Made by a program: the position numbers and the translations under genes. Under the pieces are notes generated by a model. That model was given only the letters and a program-made list of their open reading frames with translations, was not told the origin of the DNA and ran no database searches. A stretch of DNA of 64,000 nucleotides, taken from JAAEQG01 sp043803085 (GTDB taxonomy: Bacteria; Planctomycetota; Phycisphaerae; UBA1845). The stretch is from positions 1-64,000 of the forward strand of contig JAZDKM010000001.1 in NCBI GenBank assembly GCA_043803085.1, in the 5' to 3' direction. This document shows, piece after piece, positions 1 to 8,166 of this stretch (position 1 is its first letter; each line of letters opens with the position of its first letter).

Positions 1-378
1 GTGCTGGTCATGCTCTGGCTGATCGGCCAATTCAACCGCCCCTCCGCCGAACTGGCCCACACCGCCCATGAGGCGGTGTTACTCGCCCGCGAGGCGGACT
101 CCAGCGTGGTATCCGCCACGTTGTGGTCCGGGTGCTTCCGGTTGTTGGCCATTGGGGTGGGTGTGGCTGTGCCGCTGGTCGTGGCGTATTTGATTTGGAA
201 GTCGGCCTCCAACAGCGAACCGGAGGTCACCGAGATCCTCGATGCCGCGGAGCCGCATCTGCTCGGGCCTGGCGACGCACCGCAGAGACCGCCCCTGACG
301 CTGGATACGACCGTCCAGATTGGAGAGCCTCGATCGTCGAACGATCGGCCTGATCCGGGTGCAACGCACTCGGAGTGA
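1..378 (+). CDS. Single-pass membrane protein, probably 5'-truncated by the window edge
   Basis: The reading frame is open from the first base, where a GTG is available, so the true start may lie outside the window. The 125 visible residues contain one hydrophobic segment (about residues 48-67, LLAIGVGVAVPLVVAYLIWK) followed by a hydrophilic, Pro/Asp-rich tail that should lie on one side of the membrane. No catalytic motif or known domain is recognised. It may be a membrane anchor or the end of a larger transporter or sensor. Codon choice looks like that of neighbouring genes. The membrane segment is seen directly. Function is unknown. Confidence 0.5.
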   Translation: MLVMLWLIGQFNRPSAELAHTAHEAVLLAREADSSVVSATLWSGCFRLLAIGVGVAVPLVVAYLIWKSASNSEPEVTEILDAAEPHLLGPGDAPQRPPLTLDTTVQIGEPRSSNDRPDPGATHSE

Positions 379-456
379 TCCCGTCGTCGCTTTGTAAACC
401 CTGAACCGTGCACACTCGCCTTCCCGGCCTGGGCCGGGGAGGCCCGGAGAAAGACC

Positions 457-648
457 GTGATCTTGACCCTGACTCAACTCCAACCTGAAGACGTTCGCTA
501 CTTGTTCTGTTCCGACGCGCGGCTCAAGCGGGAACTCGCCCGGAGTCGGCACCAGCGTCGCCATCCGTTCAAAGCCGTCATGCCCACCTGTCGCTACGTC
601 GGGCCGGAAGAGACCGTCCTCGTACCCCGACCCCGGCCGGCCGCCTGA
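457..648 (+). CDS. Small basic protein of unknown function (63 aa)
   Basis: The frame opens with GTG at 457, preceded by a purine-rich GGAGA about 6 bases upstream. The product is short, basic and ends in a Pro/Arg-rich tail. The core around residues 25-50 has several Arg and His residues and one Cys, and does not look like low-complexity read-through. It lies 78 bases after the membrane protein in the same direction, so the two could be co-transcribed. No family is recognised. It may be a real small gene or a chance open frame in GC-rich DNA. Confidence 0.35.
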   Translation: MILTLTQLQPEDVRYLFCSDARLKRELARSRHQRRHPFKAVMPTCRYVGPEETVLVPRPRPAA

Positions 649-945
649 GCCTGTGGGTGTTCTGCTTGTCTTCCGAAGCCCCCCAAACGCGGCACGGCGT
701 GCGGCGTAGACCCGGAAGTCGGAAGAGGGTTACCCGGCCGGTCCCATCCGAAGAATCGTCCCGCTGCACGTCCGAGGTCCCTACCGACGTAGGGGCTTCC
801 CCAATACGGTAGGGGTAGGGCGGCCCCCGTGCTTGGTTCGATCTGGCTTTTTCCCTTGGACCATGGCGGTTGAGCCGCTACACTGGCGTTGCGGTCGGAA
901 TCGGCGCCGGTCGAGCCCGCCCAGCCTTTCTGAGGAGGAATCGCT
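649..945. other. Intergenic region upstream of the FGE/TSP3 protein
   Basis: About 300 bases with no convincing gene. Minus-strand frames here overlap the start of the next gene and have unnatural composition. The only clear signal is a strong Shine-Dalgarno sequence (TGAGGAGGAA, about 931-940) that fixes the ATG at 946. Confidence 0.5.
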
Positions 946-3900
946 ATGTCGCACAAGTACCATTGGGCTCCACTTGCGGGGATCCTGCTGACGATGGCTG
1001 GGCCGTCGGTAGTTTTGGCCAATTCAGCCCCGGCGGTCAGCAACGTTACCGCCAGCCAGCGGACCGACGAGTCCAAGATCGTGGACATCTACTACGACTT
1101 GGCGGACGCCGACGGCGACGCCTGCACGGTCACGGTGCTCGCCAGCAACGATGGCGGCGCGACGTGGACGGTGCCGATCACGGCAGTGACCGGTCACCTC
1201 GGTAGCGGTATCACGCCGGGGGTGAATCGGCACATCCTCTGGGACTGCGCCGTAGACCTGCCCGGCGCGTCCGGCAGCCAGTACAGCGTGCGGGTGTGCG
1301 CGGATGATGGGCACACGCCCATTCCGCCTGGCATGGTACTCATCCCCGCCGGCGAGTTTCAGATGGGCGACGCCTTCACCGAAGGCGACCCCAAGGAACG
1401 ACCCGTGCACGCGGTCTACGTAGACGCCTTCTTCATGGACACGCACGAGACGACTAACCAGCAATATGCCGCCGGCCTGAACTGGGCCCGGGCCCAAGAA
1501 GGGCTGATCATGGTCTCCGGCGGCGCGGTCTACAAGTACGGCGAAACCAGGTACGGGTACTGCGACACGACGACCAGCTCGTCGAACAGCCGAATCACCT
1601 GGAACGGGAGCACGTTCGGCGTGGTGGCAGGCAAAGAAAACCACCCGATGGTAGAAGTGAGTTGGTTCGGCGTGGTCGCCTACGCAAACTGGCGCAGCGA
1701 GATGGAGGGCAAGCCGCTGTGCTACGACCTGTCCACCTGGACTTGCAACTTCGGAAGCGGATACCGGCTGCCCACCGAGGCGGAGTGGGAGAAGGCGGCG
1801 CGGGGTGGTACGCCGGGGCATAGATTCCCATGGTCGGACCAGGACACGATCCAGCACACTCGGGCGAGCTACTGCAGTTCGTCCGGTTACGCGTACGACA
1901 CGAGTCCGACGCGGGACTATCACCCGCTATGGGGTGTGTCACCTTACCCCTATACAAACCCTGTGGGCTTCTTCACGGGGGCACTCCAGTACAAGGAGGA
2001 TTGGGGATGGCCCGGCACGCCGACGAGCTATCAGACAGCGAACGGGGCGAACGCGTACGGCCTCTACGACACGGCGGGCAACGTGTGGGAGTGGTGCAAT
2101 GACTGGTACAGCTCGACGTACTACAGCAGCAGCCCGTACGACAACCCGCACGGTCCGACGTCGGGAAGCTCCCGTGTTCTGCGCGGCGGCGGTTGGCGCA
2201 GCCTCGCCTTCCGCTGCCGGTGTGCGGGCCGCGCCACCACCCACGCGCGCAGGCGCCGGGCTGCCACGCTGGGGTTCCGGTTGGCCCTGGACTCAGGCGG
2301 GCGAGAGGTCGGATGCGGCGCCTCGGGAACATTTGTGATCGACAACCACGAATGCCTAGGTGACGCGGATTGTGACGACGGCGTAGCGTGCACGGACGAT
2401 ACCTGCGTCAGCGGGACCTGCGTGTTTGCGCCCAACGATGCGAACTGCCCGGATGACGGGTTGTTCTGCAACGGGACGGAAAGATGTGATCCGGCGGCCG
2501 ATTGCATTCACGGTGGCAACCCGTGCACCTCCGGCGAGTTCTGCAACGAGCTCACGGATAGCTGTGAAGAGTGCGAGCTCACCGGCGGCATCGGTGATGA
2601 CTGCAACTCGAACGGCGTGCTCGATGCGTGCGACATCACCGGCGGCCCGAGCGAGGACTGCGACGGCGACTGGGTGCCGGACGAATGCGAGCCGGATACG
2701 GACGGCGATGGGGTCATTGATGATTGCGATGCCGATGACGACAACGACGAGGTTCCCGACGAAGGCGATAACTGCCCCAGGGCCCCGAATCCCATGGTCG
2801 TGTCGACCGGGCCGCCGCCCTCCTGCGCTCCCGATCCAGGGTATCTATGGCAGCCCGACTCGGACTGCGACGGGCACGGGAATGGGTGCGATATTTGCCC
2901 CGGCTTTGACGATGACATCGATACGGACGATGACGGCGTCCCGGACGGCTGCGACAACTGTCCGAACGTCCACAACCCCGGCCAGGGCGACTTCGATCAG
3001 GACGGCGTCGGCGACGCCTGCGAGGACGACGCCGACGGCGACGGCGTGACGGACACCGAGGATAACTGCCCCGGCGTCTACAACCCCGCCCAACAGGATA
3101 CGGACGAGGATGGAGCAGGCGATGCCTGCGACATCTGCCCCGGCCAGGACGACAACGAGCACAGCGACTCCGACGGCCTGCCCGACGGCTGCGACAACTG
3201 CCCCACCGTCGACAACCCCGGTCAAGCGAACCTGGACGAGGACGCCTTCGGTGATGCGTGCGACGATGATATCGATGGAGACGGCACGCTGAACGGAGTG
3301 GACAACTGCCCGTTGATACCCAACGGCCCGAACATCGGAACCTGCATGGCCGGAAAGAGCGGGGCGTGTGTCGTCAACGAGGACTGCGACACGACCCCCG
3401 GGAGCATGGACGGCCTATGTAGCCTGAATCAGGAGGACTGGGACGCCGACGCTGTGGGCGATGTATGCGATGCCTGCCCCCATGGCCACAACGGACTCGA
3501 CGGCGACTCCGATGGTATCCCCGACGGCTGCGACAATTGCCTCGAGGTCTACAACCCCAACCAGGCCGATCAGGACGACGACGGCCTCGGGGACGCCTGT
3601 GATGAGGATTCCGACGGTGACGGCGTCGAGGACACGATCGACAATTGCCGCTGGGTCCCCAACGGTCCGGCCCTGGGAACATGCGTGGCTGGCCGTGACG
3701 GAACGTGTCTCGCTGATGCAGATTGCGACACGGCCCCTGGGAGCATGAACGGCCTGTGCAGCCTGAATCAAGAGGACTCTGACGACGACGGCAATGGTGA
3801 CGCCTGCGACATTTGTCCCGATGGTACCGACGCGGACAACGATTCCGACGGCGTCCCGGACGGCTGCGACAACTGCCCGGAAGAGTACAATCCGAGTCAA

Positions 3901-6438
3901 GCCAACCTTGACGGAGACGGGATAGGCGATGCTTGCGACGAGGACGTCGACGGTGATGGCATCCTCGAAGACGGAGACACCAACGGTATAGCCGGCGACC
4001 ATCCCTGTTCAGGCGGCGCTGGCACCGACTGCGACGATAACTGCCCGCGGGTCCCCAATCCAAGCCAGGCCGACGCCGACGCCGATGGCGTCGGGGACGC
4101 GTGCGATTTGTGCCCCGGCTTCGACAACTCTGTCGATCCCGATGGCGACGGGGTGCCAGGAGCGGGTGCCCCGCCGAACGGCTGCGACAACTGCCCGAAC
4201 GACTACAACCCGACCCAGGCGGATCAGGACCACGACGGTACCGGCGATGCCTGCGACGGCGACTTCGACGGCGATGGGGTCGCCAACGGCCTGGACAACT
4301 GCCCGTGGGTTTTCAATGCGGGCCAGCAGGATGGCGACTACGATGGCAAGGGCGACGCTTGTGACGTCTGCCCCGGTTTCGATGACTACGCCGACCCGGA
4401 CGGCGATGGTGTGCCGGGCATGGACACCTCGACGAACGGGTGCGACAACTGTCCGTACGTGTACAATCCGGGCCAGGCCGACCGCGACCACGACGGTGTC
4501 GGCGACGCCTGCGAGGATGACACGGACGGCGATGGCATCCTGAACCACATCGATAACTGCCCGTGGCACCACAACCCCTTGCAGGAGGACTCAGACGGCG
4601 ACGCCGTGGGCGACGTGTGCGACATTTGCGGCGGATTCAACGATCACGTCGACGGCGACGGTGATGGGGTTCCCCTCGGCTGCGACAATTGTCCCGACAT
4701 CTACAATCCAGGTCAGGCGGATCGCGACAGCGACGGCGTAGGCGACGCGTGCGACACCGACCTCGACGGGGACGGGATACCTGACGCCATCGACAATTGC
4801 CCCAGCATCTACAACCCCAGTCAGGCGGACTACGACTTCGATGGCGTGGGAAACGTGTGTGACGTCTGCCCGGGATACGACGACGACGTGAACGGCGACG
4901 GCGACGGGGTCCCCTATGATTGTGACAATTGCCCGAACGACTACAACGCAAACCAGGCGGATGTCGACGCCGATGGGCAGGGTGATGCCTGCGACCCCGA
5001 CGCCGACGGCGACGGTTGGAACAACCAAATCGATAACTGCCCGTTCAATCCCAATCCCGGGCAGGCCGACGACGACAATGACGGTGTCGGAGACGTGTGC
5101 GATGTCTGCCCGGGATACGATGACCATCTCGACGTCGGCGATGGCGACGGCGTCCCTGACGGCTGTGATAATTGTCCTGATGTTGTCAACCCGGACCAGG
5201 CGAACCAGGACAACGATGCGGCCGGCGATGCCTGCGATCCAGACGCCGACGGCGACGGGGTGCCCGAGGCGCCCGACAACTGCCCGCTGACCATCAATCC
5301 GGCGCACACGGTGCCCACTGACTGCAACGGCGACGACGATACGAGCGATCCCGGAGAGCAGGTCGGCGAGCAGTGCGACCAGGACGGTGATGGGGTAGGC
5401 GATGCGTGCGACAATTGTCCTCTATTGCCCAACCCGGGACAAGAGGACGGCGAGGGCGACGGCGTGGGTGATGCGTGCGATCTCTGCCCAGAGGAGAATG
5501 CCACCGGCTTTGATGCCAATCACGACGGCTGCATCGACGACTTGGCGAAGATCGATATCCACCCGGGGACTTGCCCGAACCCGCTGAACCGCAACAGCCA
5601 TGGAGTCCTGCCCGTCGCTCTGGTTGCAGGTCCGGCGCTCGACTTGACGCAGGTCGACCGGGCCAGCCTGCGGCTTTCCCGCGCCGATGGAGTGGGCGGC
5701 AGCGTGGCGCCGCACGAAGGCCCGCCCGGCCCCCATAGCGTGTGGGAAGACGTGGCCACACCGTTCACTGGGGAGCCCTGTGACTGCAACGATCTGGGCG
5801 GCGATGGACTCGTGGATTGGCTCATGCACTTCGGGACGGACGAATTGGTGGAGGCTCTCCAGCTTGGTGACCTGCCAGGCCACACGGAGCTTGAGTTGGT
5901 GTTCTCGGGAATCTCTTCGAACGGCAGCGAGTTCGCGGCCACTGACTGCGTAGTGCTTCTCCCGGGCAATTCCCCGCCGTCCAGCTTGTTTGTGAGCTCA
6001 ACCGCGCCGGGCGCCTGGTTTGACGTGGATCCACCCGATCCTCGTGAGGACGAGGGAGGCTTCACCAGCCCGGGCTTTGCCCGCGCGCATGCTTCGGGCT
6101 CTCTAGTGACCTTGACGGCGAGTACGGGTTTCCAGGGGCGTGCGTTTATCGCCTGGCGGATGGACTACGAAAAGCAGCTCCCCGGCGATCCGGTCCTGAC
6201 GGTGCTCATCTCCGGCACCAACGGAGCCCAGGCCGTGTACTCCGAGCCGGGAGATTTTGATTTCGACGAGGATACCGATCTGGATGACTACCGTATTTTT
6301 GAGAGCTGCCTCCATGCGTCCGGACCCGGGGAGGCGCCGCCTACCCAGGGGTGCCTCAACTCGTTCGATTTTGACAACGATCTCGACGTTGACATGATGG
6401 ACTTCGGCGGTTTCCAGGAAGCGTTCAACGGCTCGTAA
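946..6438 (+). CDS. Giant secreted protein: SUMF1/FGE-like domain, 20-unit thrombospondin type 3 array, dockerin-like tail
   Basis: This 1830-aa exported protein starts at 946, behind a strong GAGGAGG site, with a signal peptide (residues 1-25). Residues 28-125 form a beta-sandwich-like module (YDLADADGD, WDCAVDLPG) often seen before FGE domains in planctomycetes. Residues 129-450 are a formylglycine-generating-enzyme fold (MVLIPAGEFQMGD, RLPTEAEWEKAARGG, NVWEWCNDWY, RVLRGGGW). The catalytic cysteine pair of true FGE is not where expected, so this domain is probably structural or binding. From about residue 600 to 1500 there are 20 Asp-rich calcium-binding units with a DNC core. Two units carry an extra Cys-rich insert. 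The end (about 1769-1830) is a pair of EF-hand-like loops. It probably acts as a calcium-stabilised surface or matrix protein. Partners are unknown. Confidence 0.9.
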   Translation: MSHKYHWAPLAGILLTMAGPSVVLANSAPAVSNVTASQRTDESKIVDIYYDLADADGDACTVTVLASNDGGATWTVPITAVTGHLGSGITPGVNRHILWDCAVDLPGASGSQYSVRVCADDGHTPIPPGMVLIPAGEFQMGDAFTEGDPKERPVHAVYVDAFFMDTHETTNQQYAAGLNWARAQEGLIMVSGGAVYKYGETRYGYCDTTTSSSNSRITWNGSTFGVVAGKENHPMVEVSWFGVVAYANWRSEMEGKPLCYDLSTWTCNFGSGYRLPTEAEWEKAARGGTPGHRFPWSDQDTIQHTRASYCSSSGYAYDTSPTRDYHPLWGVSPYPYTNPVGFFTGALQYKEDWGWPGTPTSYQTANGANAYGLYDTAGNVWEWCNDWYSSTYYSSSPYDNPHGPTSGSSRVLRGGGWRSLAFRCRCAGRATTHARRRRAATLGFRLALDSGGREVGCGASGTFVIDNHECLGDADCDDGVACTDDTCVSGTCVFAPNDANCPDDGLFCNGTERCDPAADCIHGGNPCTSGEFCNELTDSCEECELTGGIGDDCNSNGVLDACDITGGPSEDCDGDWVPDECEPDTDGDGVIDDCDADDDNDEVPDEGDNCPRAPNPMVVSTGPPPSCAPDPGYLWQPDSDCDGHGNGCDICPGFDDDIDTDDDGVPDGCDNCPNVHNPGQGDFDQDGVGDACEDDADGDGVTDTEDNCPGVYNPAQQDTDEDGAGDACDICPGQDDNEHSDSDGLPDGCDNCPTVDNPGQANLDEDAFGDACDDDIDGDGTLNGVDNCPLIPNGPNIGTCMAGKSGACVVNEDCDTTPGSMDGLCSLNQEDWDADAVGDVCDACPHGHNGLDGDSDGIPDGCDNCLEVYNPNQADQDDDGLGDACDEDSDGDGVEDTIDNCRWVPNGPALGTCVAGRDGTCLADADCDTAPGSMNGLCSLNQEDSDDDGNGDACDICPDGTDADNDSDGVPDGCDNCPEEYNPSQANLDGDGIGDACDEDVDGDGILEDGDTNGIAGDHPCSGGAGTDCDDNCPRVPNPSQADADADGVGDACDLCPGFDNSVDPDGDGVPGAGAPPNGCDNCPNDYNPTQADQDHDGTGDACDGDFDGDGVANGLDNCPWVFNAGQQDGDYDGKGDACDVCPGFDDYADPDGDGVPGMDTSTNGCDNCPYVYNPGQADRDHDGVGDACEDDTDGDGILNHIDNCPWHHNPLQEDSDGDAVGDVCDICGGFNDHVDGDGDGVPLGCDNCPDIYNPGQADRDSDGVGDACDTDLDGDGIPDAIDNCPSIYNPSQADYDFDGVGNVCDVCPGYDDDVNGDGDGVPYDCDNCPNDYNANQADVDADGQGDACDPDADGDGWNNQIDNCPFNPNPGQADDDNDGVGDVCDVCPGYDDHLDVGDGDGVPDGCDNCPDVVNPDQANQDNDAAGDACDPDADGDGVPEAPDNCPLTINPAHTVPTDCNGDDDTSDPGEQVGEQCDQDGDGVGDACDNCPLLPNPGQEDGEGDGVGDACDLCPEENATGFDANHDGCIDDLAKIDIHPGTCPNPLNRNSHGVLPVALVAGPALDLTQVDRASLRLSRADGVGGSVAPHEGPPGPHSVWEDVATPFTGEPCDCNDLGGDGLVDWLMHFGTDELVEALQLGDLPGHTELELVFSGISSNGSEFAATDCVVLLPGNSPPSSLFVSSTAPGAWFDVDPPDPREDEGGFTSPGFARAHASGSLVTLTASTGFQGRAFIAWRMDYEKQLPGDPVLTVLISGTNGAQAVYSEPGDFDFDEDTDLDDYRIFESCLHASGPGEAPPTQGCLNSFDFDNDLDVDMMDFGGFQEAFNGS

Positions 6439-6472
6439 TACTGATGCCGCCGCGCACGCCGTCTTTTACGGT

Positions 6473-7639
6473 ATGCGGGTGACGCTCGAGGGCGAGCCCT
6501 GCCCGCACGAACGGCTCGTCGCGGAGCAGTTCGTGGACCACCCCGAACTCGGCTGCCACGTCGAGATCCGCGAGTCCGACGATTGGGGCGAATGGCATCG
6601 CGTCGCGCGCCGCGGTCATGCCTACAGCGACAACGTCCTGATCAATTTCCATGGCCAGACCACCAGCTTCGACTACCATCCGGTGAGCGAGCACCACCTG
6701 TCCTACCTGATCGACCTGACCGGCGAGCCCACCGGCATCCGCCTGATGCTCCCCGCCCGGACGCGACTCGTCGAGAACGAGGCGTTCGAGCTCCTCAAAC
6801 AGGCGTTGGAGCTGGAGGCCTTTCGATACCTCCAGCGTCGTGGCCACCATCGGCTGCCCTACAAAGAGTATCTGCGGGCCCGCGAGCTCGGCATCGAATC
6901 GCCGGAGGCCAAGCCGACGTTCTCGGTCGGTCTGCTGAGCGGCAGCGAATCCCCTGAGCCGGTTGAAGTAGTCATGCCTGAAGGCTTTCCGCTGGCCGAG
7001 TGCTACCGCTTGGACCCGGATTACCCGGAGGGCCACGAGACCGACGAGGCCAATGTCCACCTGCTGGCCGCGTTGGGGCAGTTCGAGAAGCCGTTCGTCC
7101 CGGTGGATATCCGCAGCAGTTACGACGGCTACAGTTGGGCCAAGCTGCCGCTCATCCAGAAGGTGGAGGTCGCCGTGGGCAAGGAACTCCATCAGGAATG
7201 GCTCTGGGGCGGCACGCTGACTTGCGTGGAGACGATTACCGTTACCGCACACGCGACGGATGGGCGCGTCTTCTCGTCGCCCGTGTGCCTGGCCAGAGCT
7301 CCGGAGCCGCCTCGCAACGCGGCGGCCTGGGCGACGGATCATGTCTTCGTCACGCCGGCGGCCCAGCAGGGCCTGCGTCCTTCGGAGATCTGGTATCACC
7401 TCGGCGGCTGGAGCGATGAGGGGGACACCTATGACACCCAACAGCGGGAGTTCGAGGAGCAGCTTGATCATTTCTGGATGCGACTGGTCGGGCCGGACGA
7501 GCAGCTCCGCCGGAGTATTCTCTCTGCGGTCGAAGGCCTCCAGCCTACCTGCAGAAGTGTGACCATCTCGTCCGGCGGTACGGTCACGCTCCGCTTCACC
7601 GACGGCTCGGAACGGACGTTGCGGGCACCAGCCCCATAG
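6473..7639 (+). CDS. Protein of unknown function beside a ThiF relic (388 aa)
   Basis: No named domain is recognised. The protein is acidic, soluble and without a signal peptide. It has natural-looking blocks such as an alpha-helical stretch near residues 100-130 (ENEAFELLKQALELEAF) and a beta-rich C-terminal half. The ATG at 6473 is the first start available but has no good Shine-Dalgarno site. The frame stays open upstream into the end of the previous gene, so the true start is uncertain or the gene is 5'-truncated. It runs in the same direction as the truncated ThiF/E1-like gene 185 bases downstream. That suggests a former partner of an E1-type adenylyltransferase, but this is inference. 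A long minus-strand frame over the same DNA is its shadow. Confidence 0.7.
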   Translation: MRVTLEGEPCPHERLVAEQFVDHPELGCHVEIRESDDWGEWHRVARRGHAYSDNVLINFHGQTTSFDYHPVSEHHLSYLIDLTGEPTGIRLMLPARTRLVENEAFELLKQALELEAFRYLQRRGHHRLPYKEYLRARELGIESPEAKPTFSVGLLSGSESPEPVEVVMPEGFPLAECYRLDPDYPEGHETDEANVHLLAALGQFEKPFVPVDIRSSYDGYSWAKLPLIQKVEVAVGKELHQEWLWGGTLTCVETITVTAHATDGRVFSSPVCLARAPEPPRNAAAWATDHVFVTPAAQQGLRPSEIWYHLGGWSDEGDTYDTQQREFEEQLDHFWMRLVGPDEQLRRSILSAVEGLQPTCRSVTISSGGTVTLRFTDGSERTLRAPAP

Positions 7640-7824
7640 TGAAGTCGCCGTCCCCCGGTCGTAGCCGACACGCACGAGAGAACCAAACGTCGGCACCTTG
7701 CTCGGACCCCGACGGTGGCCGTCGTCTCGCCTAGTGACCCACGGGGCCGTGCCGAACGGCCCGGTGGTCACTTTTGTCTGGGCGGCCAGCGTACACCTTG
7801 AATCCGAACCTACCGAGGATCATT

Positions 7825-8166
7825 ATGAACATTACATGCTCTCATGCCGAACGCCCGGCCGGGTCGTTAGGCCGAGACAAGCTCCCGCGGACACAGCTCT
7901 ATGCCACCGTCATCGGCCTCGGCGGCGTGGGCCGCCAGGTTGCCCTGCAACTTGCGGCGCTTGGTGTGCCGCGGCTGCTGCTCATCGACTCCCGGACCGT
8001 CGGCCGCACCACGTATGCCGTCCAAGGCTACGCACGGGAGGACCTTGGTCGGCCGCGGGTTCATGCCGTTAGCCCGCGCGTACAAGTACCTCATCGAGCA
8101 GTTTGCCGACGAAGCGGTCACACCAAACCTAACGCCTTGAACGCGGCGGCTTTGGGCTCTCCGTAG
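7825..8166 (+). pseudogene. Truncated ThiF/E1-like adenylyltransferase
   Basis: The first 80 or so residues are a clear ThiF/MoeB/E1-type nucleotide-binding start. The glycine-rich loop VIGLGGVGRQVALQLAALGV is followed by an acidic strand end (LLLIDSRTV), as in enzymes that adenylate ubiquitin-like or sulfur-carrier proteins. The ATG at 7825 has GAGG a few bases upstream. Homology fades after about position 8066. The rest of the frame has no adenylation or catalytic-Cys region, and its end overlaps the convergent brxL gene. ThiF-family proteins usually exceed 220 residues, so this is a remnant. The break lies at the distal end of the BREX operon, consistent with disruption when that island arrived or was rearranged. 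Confidence 0.75.

Noticed and set aside
2700..5500. Regular repeats that could suggest a CRISPR array
   Set aside because: They are degenerate, in frame, and encode thrombospondin type 3 calcium-binding units.
6425..7771. 448-codon minus-strand open frame over the 388-residue gene
   Set aside because: Its translation lacks natural hydrophobic patterning and mirrors the plus-strand gene, as is common in GC-rich DNA.
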